A stretch of 64,000 bases of DNA from Hathewaya histolytica (GTDB lineage Bacteria > Bacillota > Clostridia > Clostridiales > Clostridiaceae), in NCBI RefSeq assembly GCF_901482605.1, contig NZ_LR590481.1:124001-188000 (forward strand), in the 5' to 3' direction. A program made the position numbers and the translations under genes. Below are positions 17,549 through 27,030 of the stretch, piece after piece. How positions within the stretch are numbered: position 1 is the stretch's first letter; each line of letters opens with the position of its first letter. The notes under the pieces were generated by a model. The model had not been told where the DNA came from, did no database searches, and was given only the letters and a program-made list of their open reading frames with translations.

Positions 17549-18250
17549 ATGTCTTATAAAATATTTGTAGTAGAAGATGATGAGAATATTGGCAGTTTGC
17601 TTTGTGAATATATGAATAGGTATGGTTATGAGTCTGTTTTGGTTAAGGATTTTAATAATGTATTAGAGGAATTTAAAGAGGTAAATCCAAGTTTAGTTTT
17701 AATGGATATAAATCTGCCAAAATTTGATGGGTATTTTTGGTGTACAAAGATTAGACAAATTTCGCTATGTCCTATTATTTTTGTATCTGCTAGGGATAGT
17801 GAGATGAATCAAGTTATGGCTATAGAAAGTGGAGCTGATGACTATATAACAAAGCCTTTCTATTATGAGGTCGTTTTAGCTAAGATAAAAGGGCAATTGA
17901 GGAGGATTTATGGTGAGTATTCCTTTTCTAATAGAGAAAGGATAGTAGAACTTGAAGGACTTATTTTATATCCAGAAAGACTTGAACTTAAGTTTAAAGA
18001 TAAAAGCACCCTTTTAAGCAAAAAAGAAACAGAGCTTTTAGAAGCTTTAATTACTATCTATCCTAAAGTTGCAACTAGAGAATCATTACTGGAAAAATTA
18101 TGGGATGATCAAAACTTCGTAGATGAGAATACTTTAAACGTAAATATTACAAGGATTAGAAAAAAACTTAGTGATGTTTCTATAGAGGGATCTGTTGAGA
18201 CTGTTAGAGGAGCAGGATATAAGTTTAATATAACTTGGGGGAATTCTTAA
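17549..18250 (+). CDS. OmpR-family response regulator, BceR-like
   Basis: 233 residues. Receiver domain 1-115: acidic pocket VEDDEN, phospho-acceptor Asp in LVLMDINLPKFDG, conserved Ser in FVSAR and Lys in YITKPF. The winged-helix domain ends with TVRGAGYKFN, typical of OmpR/PhoB. ATG 17549 has AAGGAGGGG before it; the TTG at 17522 has none. It overlaps the kinase start by one base. Neighbours and length point to a BceR-type regulator that activates peptide-resistance transporters. Confidence 0.88.
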   Translation: MSYKIFVVEDDENIGSLLCEYMNRYGYESVLVKDFNNVLEEFKEVNPSLVLMDINLPKFDGYFWCTKIRQISLCPIIFVSARDSEMNQVMAIESGADDYITKPFYYEVVLAKIKGQLRRIYGEYSFSNRERIVELEGLILYPERLELKFKDKSTLLSKKETELLEALITIYPKVATRESLLEKLWDDQNFVDENTLNVNITRIRKKLSDVSIEGSVETVRGAGYKFNITWGNS

Positions 18251-19230
18251 TGAAATTGTTTTTAAAAGAGCATCTAGGATTAATATTTGTATATATTCTT
18301 AACTTTGTACTTATTATGTCCTTGTATTTTATTTTTGATGGCTTTAGTAATTTGAAAAACTTATATTATTTTATATTTTTAAGTTTATTTATTTTTATAG
18401 TATATATGAGTATTCATTATTTTAAAAATAAGAGTATATATAGAATTTTAAATAGGAAAAAAGTTAATTCTTTTGAAGAGATTCTAGACAGTTTTGATAA
18501 TTCTTATTTAGGAAAGCATATGAATATCTTTGTAGAAGAACTTTATAGTATATATCAGTATAACTTACATTCTAATATAAAGAAGCAAAAAGAACATTTA
18601 GATTTTATAAATCGGTGGGTTCATCAAATGAAGACACCTATTGCTGTGATAAATTTAGTATTACAACAATATCAAGGGGAACAACATACAGAGGAGATAA
18701 AATCTGAAGTAGATAAACTCCAAAGAGGGCTTGATATAGCACTTTATAATGCAAGACTAGAGAGTTTTGAGCATGATTTTAGTATTAAAGAATTTAATTT
18801 AGGTGTAATCATCAAAGATACAGTGAATTCTCTAAAAAGATATTTTATAAATAGCAGAATATTTCCAAGGATAGATATTGAGGAAGGCTTAATAGTAAAA
18901 TCTGATAGGAAATGGATAAGGTTCATTTTAGAGCAGATCATCATAAATGCAATAAAGTATTCTAAGGATAAAGGAAATTATGTTTTAATAAAGTCCTATA
19001 GGGACGATAATAAAGTTATAGTAGAGATAAAAGATGAAGGAATTGGTATAACGAGGAAGGATATAAGAAGAATATTTGAGCCTTTTTATACTGGAGAGAA
19101 TGGAAGGGTTTTGGGGGAGTCTACAGGTATGGGACTTTATCTTGTCCGTGAAGTTATAAGAAAGTTAGATCATAACATAGAAGTGCACTCTGAGGAGAAT
19201 GAAGGAACTACCGTTAATATAATATTTTAA
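18250..19230 (+). CDS. BceS-like intramembrane-sensing histidine kinase
   Basis: 326 residues. Two transmembrane helices at about 12-30 and 36-56 are joined by a very short loop, with no sensor domain: the intramembrane-sensing layout that takes its signal from a BceAB transporter. The H-box is WVHQMKTPIAVINLVLQQ with the phospho-accepting His. The N-box (QIIINAIKYS), G1 (DEGIGI), F (FEPFYTGENG) and G2 (STGMGLYLV) are intact. Starts in the TAATG overlap with the response regulator. Confidence 0.88.
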   Translation: MKLFLKEHLGLIFVYILNFVLIMSLYFIFDGFSNLKNLYYFIFLSLFIFIVYMSIHYFKNKSIYRILNRKKVNSFEEILDSFDNSYLGKHMNIFVEELYSIYQYNLHSNIKKQKEHLDFINRWVHQMKTPIAVINLVLQQYQGEQHTEEIKSEVDKLQRGLDIALYNARLESFEHDFSIKEFNLGVIIKDTVNSLKRYFINSRIFPRIDIEEGLIVKSDRKWIRFILEQIIINAIKYSKDKGNYVLIKSYRDDNKVIVEIKDEGIGITRKDIRRIFEPFYTGENGRVLGESTGMGLYLVREVIRKLDHNIEVHSEENEGTTVNIIF

Positions 19231-19267
19231 ATATTAGAGTTAGAAGTTAATAGAATAAGGTGAATTT

Positions 19268-20023
19268 ATGAGTTTAATAGAATTAAGAAATATATATAAA
19301 ATTTATGGTAGCAGAAAGGGACATATTGCGTTAAAGGATATAAATATAAGTATTGATGAAGGTGAATTTATATCTATCATGGGGCCATCTGGAAGTGGAA
19401 AGACTACATTGATTAATATCCTATCTATCAATTTAAAGCCTTCTGCAGGAGAATTGATTATTGGTGGTAGAAATTGTATAGAACTTAATTCCCTAGCATT
19501 ATCTAACCTAAAGAAAGATAAGTTATCTTTTATATTTCAAGATTTTAAGCTAATTAACACATTAACAGTAAAGGAAAATTTAATATTTCCTAAGATATTA
19601 AGAGGAGAAAAGAGTCTTGAAATAAATGAATGTGATATGAGGAGCATAAGAAAACTAGGCATAGAAAATATTCTTCATAAATATATAGATGAAATATCAG
19701 GAGGACAGGTACAGAAAGTTGCTATAGCAAGAGCTATTATTAGTAATTCTGATATAGTTTTTGCAGATGAACCTACTAGTAAATTAGATTCTATGTCTAT
19801 GAAAAGAGTTATAGAAGTGTTTAAAAGTATAAATAGACAGGAGGGAAGAACTATATTTATGGTAACTCATGATCCTTTAGCGGCAAGCTACTCAGATAGA
19901 GTACTATTTTTAAGGGATGGAGAAATTTATAATGAAATATATAAGGGAAAAGACCATAAAGAATTTTATGAAAGTATTTTAGATGTTATTTCTTTCCTCG
20001 GAGGAAATTTATATGAATTTTAA
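19268..20023 (+). CDS. BceA-like ABC transporter ATPase (module 2)
   Basis: 251 residues. Walker A GPSGSGKTT (about 36-44), Q-loop FIFQDFKLINTLTVKENLIF, signature ISGGQVQKVAIARA, Walker B DIVFADEPTSKLD, H-loop THD. Same subfamily as the module 1 ATPase. It follows the kinase by 37 nt and overlaps the permease start by 11 nt, making a BceRSAB-type operon. Because BceS kinases need a partner transporter to sense, this transporter is the likely sensory unit. Confidence 0.88.
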   Translation: MSLIELRNIYKIYGSRKGHIALKDINISIDEGEFISIMGPSGSGKTTLINILSINLKPSAGELIIGGRNCIELNSLALSNLKKDKLSFIFQDFKLINTLTVKENLIFPKILRGEKSLEINECDMRSIRKLGIENILHKYIDEISGGQVQKVAIARAIISNSDIVFADEPTSKLDSMSMKRVIEVFKSINRQEGRTIFMVTHDPLAASYSDRVLFLRDGEIYNEIYKGKDHKEFYESILDVISFLGGNLYEF

Positions 20024-21881
20024 TTATACTATGGTTAAAAAGACTTTAAGGACCTTAAAAACCTATTATATATATTTAATTAGTGAAATATTTTCTATTG
20101 CTACATTCTTTATATTTTTCTCTATAGAGAATCATCCTTCTCTTAAAGAAGCTCCTTATGAACAAATTGCTGGAAGAATAGCTACATACAGAATACTTTT
20201 ATATATTTTTAGTATTATATTTATTATTTCGTCCTTTATTGTGTTTATATATTGGCGGAGAAAAGAATTTAATATTATTAAGGTTTTAGGCTTTAGTAAG
20301 AAGGAATTAACTAAAATGATTTTTATAGAAAGCCTGATAATGAGTATTATAAGTATGGTTCTTGGAATAATTTTAGGCATAGCATTATTAAAGTTTTTCC
20401 TTATCATTTTAGATGGTATTATAAAAACTAATAATTTGAATTTTTATATATCTATATATAACGTTTATTACACTATAATAATGTATAGTTATGTATTCGT
20501 GTTATTACCTGTTATTTGTTATAAATTAATCGATAAATTTAAAAAGAAAATCTTACTTTATAAGAACAGGAAACAAAAAAATTTTTCTATACTTTTAATA
20601 ATTTCATCTATAGGATTTTTCTTATTTATTCTAGAAGTATATTTACTTATAAATATATTTAATGGAAATATGAGATTTTCAGGAGTAATAATTTTATTAC
20701 TAGTTTGTTTCTCATTAAGAAATTATATTTTCTTTATGTATGTAATAGAACTTACACTTAAGGTCTTAAGTAGCATTAAAAGTATGTACTATAAAAAAGT
20801 AAATATTATTGTAATGTCTAGTTTAAAGTCTAAACTTAGAGAAAATACCTTGCTTTTAATGTTTACTACTATGTTCTTATCTATATCTTTCATAATTATG
20901 TCGAACTTTTATATTATGAATTTTATATCTAAAAAGTCAGTAGATGTGGAATTTCCATTTACTATAAATTATACAACTAGCAGAAATGAGGTAAATGAGA
21001 AATTTATAGACGATATACTAAATAAAAATAGTATAAAGTACTCTAAGGCTGAAGTTAATATTTTTGAAGTTAAAGACTATAACATAATTTCAGTAGAAGA
21101 TTATAATAATGTGGCATCTATACTTAACTTTCCTAGAATATCTTTAAAAGAGAACGAGGCAGTTCTTTTACCACAGTTTCCGAGGACTTCTAAAGAAGAA
21201 AATGCTATGTTAAACAAAGAAATAACTGTAGATAAAGATAGGAAAGTTACAATAATAAGAATTTCTAATGAAAGAATATTTTTTCAAGGATTATATCATA
21301 ATAATATTGTAATGAATAAGAGCTTAATAAGTGAACTTAATATTAAAGAAAAAGAAACTTTTATAGGATATGAAATAGAAAAGTGGGAGAATTTATATAG
21401 AATTGACAGGAAAATAAGAGATGAATATAAAAGTATAAAAAAAACTTTGGGCGAGAGTGTATTTTTAATGTCTAAAATAGAATATTATAGAGAACATAGA
21501 GAGGAATCTAATTTAACTTTATATTTAACAATATTTATAAGCTTAATTTTATATTTTGGAGCTATGAGCTTTATACATTTTAAATTTTATTTAGATCTTG
21601 AAGATAATAAAGAGAATTATAAGACCATGTTAAGTCTGGGTATGAGTAGTAGAGAAATTAAGTCCATAGTTACAAGAGAAATGTATGTGATATTTTTTCT
21701 TCCTTTTATAGTGGCTTCGCTAAATACATTAATAATATTAATATTGACAGAGAATATTTCTTATATATCTATAATTAAAGAATGTGCAATTATATTAGTA
21801 GTTTTTTTCATCATAAGTGCTCTATTTTTCTTAGTTTGGAGAATGAAAAATATAGATCTTATATTCTTTGAAAGTGATTAA
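20013..21881 (+). CDS. BceB-like permease (module 2)
   Basis: 622 residues. FtsX-like helices at the N-terminus (TYYIYLISEIFSIATFFIFFS), helix pairs through residue about 290, an extracellular domain at about 300-500 (beginning VEFPFTINYTTS), and three C-terminal helices. ATG 20013 has CGGAGGAAA before it; the earlier TTG at 19983 lies inside the ATPase and has no site. It is distant in sequence from the module 1 permease, so the two transporters are not a recent duplication. Confidence 0.85.
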   Translation: MNFNYTMVKKTLRTLKTYYIYLISEIFSIATFFIFFSIENHPSLKEAPYEQIAGRIATYRILLYIFSIIFIISSFIVFIYWRRKEFNIIKVLGFSKKELTKMIFIESLIMSIISMVLGIILGIALLKFFLIILDGIIKTNNLNFYISIYNVYYTIIMYSYVFVLLPVICYKLIDKFKKKILLYKNRKQKNFSILLIISSIGFFLFILEVYLLINIFNGNMRFSGVIILLLVCFSLRNYIFFMYVIELTLKVLSSIKSMYYKKVNIIVMSSLKSKLRENTLLLMFTTMFLSISFIIMSNFYIMNFISKKSVDVEFPFTINYTTSRNEVNEKFIDDILNKNSIKYSKAEVNIFEVKDYNIISVEDYNNVASILNFPRISLKENEAVLLPQFPRTSKEENAMLNKEITVDKDRKVTIIRISNERIFFQGLYHNNIVMNKSLISELNIKEKETFIGYEIEKWENLYRIDRKIRDEYKSIKKTLGESVFLMSKIEYYREHREESNLTLYLTIFISLILYFGAMSFIHFKFYLDLEDNKENYKTMLSLGMSSREIKSIVTREMYVIFFLPFIVASLNTLIILILTENISYISIIKECAIILVVFFIISALFFLVWRMKNIDLIFFESD

Positions 21882-21901
21882 AAATAAATATTATAAGATA
21901 A

Positions 21902-21953
21902 TAATTATTTATTAATAATTATTATTGACAATGCTAATATTATCCTCTATAAT
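21902..21953 (+). promoter_or_regulatory. Consensus sigma-A promoter of dps with AT-rich palindromes
   Basis: TTGACA (21925-21930), 17 nt, TATAAT (21948-21953): a perfect match to the housekeeping consensus. Immediately upstream AATAATTATT occurs as a palindrome repeated around 21902-21925, like Fur/PerR-type boxes, which commonly control dps. Confidence 0.7.
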
Positions 21954-22083
21954 ATTAAACATAAGATGAGTAAAATATTTGAATTTAGGCAAACTATTTA
22001 TGGTTAGTAAAGTAGTAGTTATGAATGGAAGGTTAATGTAGTGCGTTAAAACAAAATCATTTTAATCAAAGGAGAGGATTTGA

Positions 22084-22527
22084 ATGGAAAAGAAAAATTT
22101 AGAGAGAGAATTAAATGTTTATTTAGCTAATTTAAATGTGTTATATACTAAGTTACATAATTATCACTGGAATGTATCAGGATTAGGATTTTTCGAACTT
22201 CACACTCAATATGAAAATTTCTATAACCAAACATCATTAGATTTAGACCAGGTTGCCGAAGTTTTATTATCACTTGGATATACTCCAATGGCTTCAATGA
22301 AGGAATATTTAAGTGTTGCAACAATAAAAGAAAGAGAAGCAAAGAAAATATCAACTAAAGACTCTGTAAAAGAAGTTTCAGAGGATTTTAAAGTTATGTT
22401 GAAATCTTCTAAGGAAATTTTAGAATTAGCAGAAGAAGAAAAAGTTCAAGCAGTAATTGATATGGCAGCTGCATTTATAGGTAATTATGAAAAAACATTA
22501 TGGATGTTAAGAGCTTACCTAGATTAA
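22084..22527 (+). CDS. dps: Dps-family ferritin-like DNA-protection protein
   Basis: 147 residues, family size. Dps proteins form 12-mers that oxidise and store iron, protecting DNA from peroxide. The family signature LHNYHWNVSGLGFFELHTQYENFY carries the inter-subunit ferroxidase His residues (shown here as HNYHWNV and FFELH). The Asp and Glu partners lie in LDLDQVAEVL. The C-terminus, NYEKTLWMLRAYL, is typical. GGAGAGG precedes ATG. It is monocistronic, with a perfect promoter upstream and a strong terminator downstream. Confidence 0.92.
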   Translation: MEKKNLERELNVYLANLNVLYTKLHNYHWNVSGLGFFELHTQYENFYNQTSLDLDQVAEVLLSLGYTPMASMKEYLSVATIKEREAKKISTKDSVKEVSEDFKVMLKSSKEILELAEEEKVQAVIDMAAAFIGNYEKTLWMLRAYLD

Positions 22528-22559
22528 TTAATATGTTTCTAAATATATTTTATATAGGT

Positions 22560-22606
22560 AAATGAAAATAGGTATCCTAAAGTGGATACCTATTTTCATT
22601 TGCATA
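22560..22606. terminator. Bidirectional terminator between dps and MFS gene
   Basis: 18-bp perfect arms, AAATGAAAATAGGTATCC / GGATACCTATTTTCATTT. Confidence 0.85.
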
Positions 22607-22692
22607 TTTTATTTAGATACTTGTATCTCTATTAAAAGTATTTTGTATAAAGCATTATAACCTATGTTTGGTATTATTAATATACATGTGGG

Positions 22693-24039
22693 TTATACCT
22701 CTACACTAGATTCGCTTGTAGTTTCATTTTCATCAGCATTTTCAAAAGACCTATTATATTTTTTTGTAAATGCTACTAAAATGATGATAGCTGCTGTAGC
22801 ATATAAGACAGAGGTTATATAATAAGCGTAAGAATAACCACCTTCAAGTTTAAATAAAAATGTCTTCGCAAATATACCTGATAGGATAGAACATACACCT
22901 GTAGTTACAAATATTATAGAGTTATAAGCTGGTCTATAATCTTTTTCTACAAATTCCATTGGAAGTGAGTTACTTACAGGATAAGCAGCATTCATAAATC
23001 CTGATCTTAAGAAGAAAGACATAGTAACAACTGGAGTCATTAGTGGGCCAAATGCCTTACCATTGCATATAAGTAGCATAAATGGAACAGAGGCTAAAGA
23101 AAAATATCCAAGGGTTTTAACTTGTCCTATTTTTTTAACTACCCATGGAGAAACTATCATAAATATAACCATTGCACCATATTGTAATGTTGAAATAGTT
23201 GATACTGTGGATCGATCTATACCAAGTTTACCTAAGAAAATAGATATATAAGGCATAATTAAAGATGAACCTAATCTTATAAATATAGTATATACGAGGA
23301 ATAAAATAACGTATTTATTTGCAAATACTTTTATATCAAATTTAGTTTTTTCTTCAGTTTTTTCAACAGTTCTATAGTCTGAAACTTCTTGTTTTATGAA
23401 TAAAATAGGTAGGAAACATAATACACCTAGAGCCACACACATAAGTAATAAATCTTTATGAGCAAGTAGGTATGCGCTTTTTTGAACGGCTGTAAATTCC
23501 GCTATTTTTGTTGTTAATGCTTTTGCCTCATTAAAACTTTTTCCAATTCTGTTTCCAAATCTCCACACTATAACAAGTCCACCAAGTTTAGTGCTTAAAA
23601 CCATTCCTAGAACATTTAAGTATAAAGCCCTTGAGAAAAACTTTTGTCTGTTTTTACTTGTAGTATAAGCAGTTAAATAAGGTGGTAATGTAGCTTCGAA
23701 TAAAGAAATCGCAAGCAAGACACCTAATACTGCAACTGTGACTAAAACTTCGTTATTAGAAATGTTAGTAAGTAGAAATGAACCAATGGCTACAATGGCT
23801 GAGAAACCTAAAACTATCTTATATCCTAGCTTTGGTACTAGTAATAAAATAATTGCAGCAATAAATGTTCCAAGGCCAAGATAAATTGAGAAGCCAGCAG
23901 CAACTGATGCAGAGATTTCTTGTGCATAAGTAGTCATAGCATCATAAGCTATTCCACTTAATGCTCCCGTAAAGAAGAATGTGATTATAAAGAGCCAACT
24001 GTTTCTGGTAAGTCTCCTTATATTTTGTTCATTTGACAT
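22693..24039 (-). CDS. Major facilitator superfamily transporter
   Basis: 448 residues with about 12 hydrophobic segments in two halves separated by a charged central loop (SDYRTVEKTEEKTKFDIK, about 218-235). The start, TRNSWLFIITFFFTGALSGIAYD, and the loop after helix 4 (TTSKNRQKFFSRAL) fit the MFS fold. I do not recognise the substrate group. The C-terminal tail is acidic (ENADENETTSESSVEV). GGGGTGATT lies before the ATG on this strand. Single gene. Confidence 0.8.
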   Translation of the reverse strand: MSNEQNIRRLTRNSWLFIITFFFTGALSGIAYDAMTTYAQEISASVAAGFSIYLGLGTFIAAIILLLVPKLGYKIVLGFSAIVAIGSFLLTNISNNEVLVTVAVLGVLLAISLFEATLPPYLTAYTTSKNRQKFFSRALYLNVLGMVLSTKLGGLVIVWRFGNRIGKSFNEAKALTTKIAEFTAVQKSAYLLAHKDLLLMCVALGVLCFLPILFIKQEVSDYRTVEKTEEKTKFDIKVFANKYVILFLVYTIFIRLGSSLIMPYISIFLGKLGIDRSTVSTISTLQYGAMVIFMIVSPWVVKKIGQVKTLGYFSLASVPFMLLICNGKAFGPLMTPVVTMSFFLRSGFMNAAYPVSNSLPMEFVEKDYRPAYNSIIFVTTGVCSILSGIFAKTFLFKLEGGYSYAYYITSVLYATAAIIILVAFTKKYNRSFENADENETTSESSVEV

Positions 24040-24282
24040 AGAATCACCCCATATTCATTTTAGTATTCTAATAACTGTTATATACCTATATAATATTACC
24101 CTAATTTAAACATCATAACTAAAAAGTGAACAGTTTAGAGATTTATTGAATAAGAACCATTGTATAGCTATAAGGATAATATTTACCATAAAAATTATAC
24201 AGTAAAAGCTAACCAGTATCAAGAAAAAATTATCATAATTTGTAATAAATTATATTTATTTATATAGACGTTTAAATTTAGA
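24040..24282. other. Intergenic, no gene seen
   Basis: AT-rich spacer that holds the upstream region of the MFS gene; no RNA motif or open frame with a ribosome-binding site was recognised. Confidence 0.5.
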
Positions 24283-24322
24283 GAAAAAATATATAACCTA
24301 CTGCTATGTATAACAGTAGGTT
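24283..24322 (-). terminator. Terminator of metNIQ
   Basis: AACCTACTG / CAGTAGGTT arms, followed on the minus strand by TATATATTTTTTC. Confidence 0.75.
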
Positions 24323-24346
24323 ATATAAGAATTTGTATTTTTTATT

Positions 24347-25144
24347 TTAGAAAGCTGGAATAATACTTCCTTTATATTTGTCCTCTAAGAATTTTTTAAC
24401 TTCTGGTGAATTTAGTGCTTTTGATAAGGCTTTAATTTTAGGATTTTCTTTATCCTCTTTTCTTACGGCTAGTATATTAGCAAAAGGAGAATCTTTTCCT
24501 TCTATAAAAAGAGCATCTTTTGCTGGAGTCAATCCTGCCTCTAGGGCATAATTTGTATTTATAATTGCAATATCAACATCTTCTAAAGAACGAGGAAGCT
24601 GAGGTGCTTCTAATTCTTTTATTTCATAGTTACCTTTATTTTCTTCAATATCCTTTACAGTTGGATTATCTACGTTTTTTAATTTAATAAGACCAGACTT
24701 TTCTAGAAGTTTTAAAGATCTTCCACCATTAGTTGGATCATTAGGTATAGCAATTGAAGATTTTTCTTTTAGTTCTTTTAAATTTTTTATATTTTTAGAA
24801 TATATACCAAGGGGTTCAAGATGAACTTTTACTGTGTAATCAATATCATATCCCTTTTCTTTAACTGAGTCGTTTAGAAATGGAATGTGTTGAAAAAAGT
24901 TTGCATCTATAGATTTTTCATTTAGTGCTCTATTAGGAATTACGTAGTCTGTAAACTCTACTATTTTTAATTTATAACCTTCCTTCTCTAGCACAGGAGC
25001 TGCTGCTTCTAGTATTTCTTTATGTGGAACTGGACTTGCTCCAACCTTAATTTCCTTATTATTTTTTGATACACTAGAACTTCCACAAGCAGCTAGTGTA
25101 AATATTAAAGTTATTGACAAAATAAAGCTTAGTATCTTTTTCAT
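24347..25144 (-). CDS. metQ: Methionine ABC transporter substrate-binding lipoprotein
   Basis: 265 residues. Signal peptide with lipobox LAACG (Cys about 20) anchors it to the outer face of the membrane. The mature part starts with KVGASPVPHKEILE and includes DANFFQHIPFLND, HLEPLGIYS and IPNDPTNGGRSL, all hallmark MetQ/NlpA segments around the D- or L-methionine pocket. Last gene of metNIQ, 45 nt after metI. The operon is preceded by two SAM-I riboswitches, which confirms a role in methionine uptake. Confidence 0.93.
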   Translation of the reverse strand: MKKILSFILSITLIFTLAACGSSSVSKNNKEIKVGASPVPHKEILEAAAPVLEKEGYKLKIVEFTDYVIPNRALNEKSIDANFFQHIPFLNDSVKEKGYDIDYTVKVHLEPLGIYSKNIKNLKELKEKSSIAIPNDPTNGGRSLKLLEKSGLIKLKNVDNPTVKDIEENKGNYEIKELEAPQLPRSLEDVDIAIINTNYALEAGLTPAKDALFIEGKDSPFANILAVRKEDKENPKIKALSKALNSPEVKKFLEDKYKGSIIPAF

Positions 25145-25189
25145 TTTAATCTCTCCTTAGGTTTTTAGTTATTATATTTTTGATATGGT

Positions 25190-25828
25190 TTAAACAGTTT
25201 GTCTTTTGGATAAAGTATCACCAATAAACTGAATAAGTTGTACTAAGATAATTAATATTATTATGGTTACAATCATCACATCTGTTTTAAATCTATGGTA
25301 GCCATATCGTATGGCTAAATCTCCAAGTCCCTTTGCGCCTATAGCACCTGCCATGGCTGAATATCCAACAAGGTTTATAACAGTCAGGGTAATTCCTCTT
25401 ATGATAGAAGGTAGAGATTCTTTTAGGAGTACACTAAAAATGATTTGAAAATTATTACACCCAAAAGATTGAGCCGCCTCTATTAATCCTTTAGGAACCT
25501 CTTTTAAAGAAGAATAGATTACTCTTGTTGCAAAGGGGAATGCCCCTATGGTTAGAGGAATAATGGCTGCAGAGGTACCTATACTTGTCCCTATTATAAA
25601 TTTAGTAAGAGGTATAATTGCAATCATTAAAATTATAAAAGGGAAAGAACGAAGTATATTTACTACAAAATCTAAAGTTTTATAGATAAAGGAGTTTTCT
25701 TTGATTCCATTTTTTTCTGTTAAAAATAGAGTTATTGCAGCAATGAATCCTAAAATTATTGAAAATAAGCTAGAGAAAAAAACCATATATACAGTTTCCC
25801 ATAGTGCTAATAGATACTCATTTATCAT
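25190..25828 (-). CDS. metI: Methionine ABC transporter permease
   Basis: 212 residues, five membrane helices, and the EAA coupling motif EAAQSFGCNNFQIIFSVLL at about 140-158. The N-terminus (ALWETVYMVFFSS) and the GYSAMAGAIGAKGLGDLA stretch are characteristic of MetI. It starts one base after the metN stop, so translation is coupled. Together with MetN (ATPase) and MetQ (binding protein) it forms the methionine importer. Confidence 0.92.
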   Translation of the reverse strand: MINEYLLALWETVYMVFFSSLFSIILGFIAAITLFLTEKNGIKENSFIYKTLDFVVNILRSFPFIILMIAIIPLTKFIIGTSIGTSAAIIPLTIGAFPFATRVIYSSLKEVPKGLIEAAQSFGCNNFQIIFSVLLKESLPSIIRGITLTVINLVGYSAMAGAIGAKGLGDLAIRYGYHRFKTDVMIVTIIILIILVQLIQFIGDTLSKRQTV

Positions 25829-25829
25829 T

Positions 25830-26807
25830 CTAAATCACCTCACATAAAATAGATTTTTCATTTAAATAGTTTAAAATCTCTTTTTTATTTTTTTCATTTG
25901 TGTTTATAATTAGGTTTCCTAAAATATCATTTCTAAATTGTTCTAATTTACCAAATACTATAGAGAAGTCTATATTCAGATCCCTTGCCATGCTGCTTAT
26001 AATACTGTTGCTACTTACATTATTACTAAAATATAGTTTTATATTTATACCAGTGGTAGGTAGTATACTTAAGTCCTCATCTAAGAATTCTTTTAATACA
26101 GGATTTGGGTAGAGGAATAAATCCTGTACATTGCTATGAGATATTAGATTACCACTATTTAAAAGAGCTACCTTGGTGCAAAGCTCTTTTACAACTTCCA
26201 TTTCATGAGTTACAAGTACTATAGTTATATTTAGTTTTTCATTTATTTCTTTTAAAAGTCTCAATATAGATTTTGTAGTTTTTGGATCTAAAGCAGAAGT
26301 TGCCTCGTCACATAGAAGAATCTTTGGCTCTAGAGCTAGAGCTCTTGCAATGGCAACTCTTTGTTTTTCACCACCACTTAAGGAACTTATATTACTGTAT
26401 AGTTTATCTTCAAGGTGAACAAGCTTTATTAAACTTTTAACTTTTTCATCTATAGCTTTTTTGTTATAGCCCCATGTTTCTATGGGAAAGGCTATATTTT
26501 TATATACATTTCTAGAATTTAAAAGATTAAATCCTTGAAATATCATGCCCATATTACGTCTAAGAGTTCTTAAATTATTTAAGTTTAGGGATTTTACTTC
26601 ATTCTCGTCTATTTTTATAGAGCCATTTTCATAAGTTTCAAGTCCATTAAGACATCTTAGTAGAGTAGATTTACCAGCACCACTATGGCCTACAATACCT
26701 AGTATTTCTCCTTCTTCTACATCAAAAGATATATTTTTAAGAACTACTTTATTATTAAAGTTTTTGTTCAAATCTTTAATTTCTATTATTTTGTTTTTAA
26801 TATTCAT
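25830..26807 (-). CDS. metN: Methionine ABC transporter ATP-binding protein
   Basis: 325 residues. Walker A GHSGAGKST (about 39), Q-loop MIFQGFNLLNSRNVYKNIAFP, signature LSGGEKQRVAIARA, Walker B ILLCDEATSALDP, H-loop THE. The last 75 residues (DFSIVFGKLEQF, GNLIINT) are the NIL domain, which binds methionine and inhibits transport when it is abundant. First gene of metNIQ, 30 nt downstream of the second riboswitch terminator. GGAGTGAC lies before ATG. Confidence 0.93.
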   Translation of the reverse strand: MNIKNKIIEIKDLNKNFNNKVVLKNISFDVEEGEILGIVGHSGAGKSTLLRCLNGLETYENGSIKIDENEVKSLNLNNLRTLRRNMGMIFQGFNLLNSRNVYKNIAFPIETWGYNKKAIDEKVKSLIKLVHLEDKLYSNISSLSGGEKQRVAIARALALEPKILLCDEATSALDPKTTKSILRLLKEINEKLNITIVLVTHEMEVVKELCTKVALLNSGNLISHSNVQDLFLYPNPVLKEFLDEDLSILPTTGINIKLYFSNNVSSNSIISSMARDLNIDFSIVFGKLEQFRNDILGNLIINTNEKNKKEILNYLNEKSILCEVI

Positions 26808-26842
26808 ATTGTCACTCCTTCATATTAGTTTTAAAAAAATTA

Positions 26843-26982
26843 AAAAGCCTGAGAACAATCTCAGGCTTTACCTAAATTGTCCCATCTATCAGCTTAACGC
26901 TGCAGGAATTAGCACCGTATACAAATAATTGTATTGGTTGCTGGGCTTCATAGGGCCAGTCCCTCCACCTCTCTTGATAAGA
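26843..26982 (-). promoter_or_regulatory. SAM-I riboswitch (S-box), proximal copy, with terminator
   Basis: On the minus strand the order is TTATCAAGAGAGGTGGAGGG, ACTGGCCC, ATGAAGCCC, GGCAACC-like AGCAACC, GGTGCTAATTCCTGCAG, then the short P4 CAGC/GCTG and P1 closure GATAG. These are the SAM-I core motifs, including both kink-turn and J-region elements. The expression platform is the terminator GCCTGAGATTGTTCTCAGGC plus TTTTTAATTTTTTT (26843-26868), ending 36 nt before metN. Confidence 0.92.
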
Positions 26983-27030
26983 AATACATATTAATTTTTG
27001 TAATAAATAATAATTATTTCTGTAAAATAA

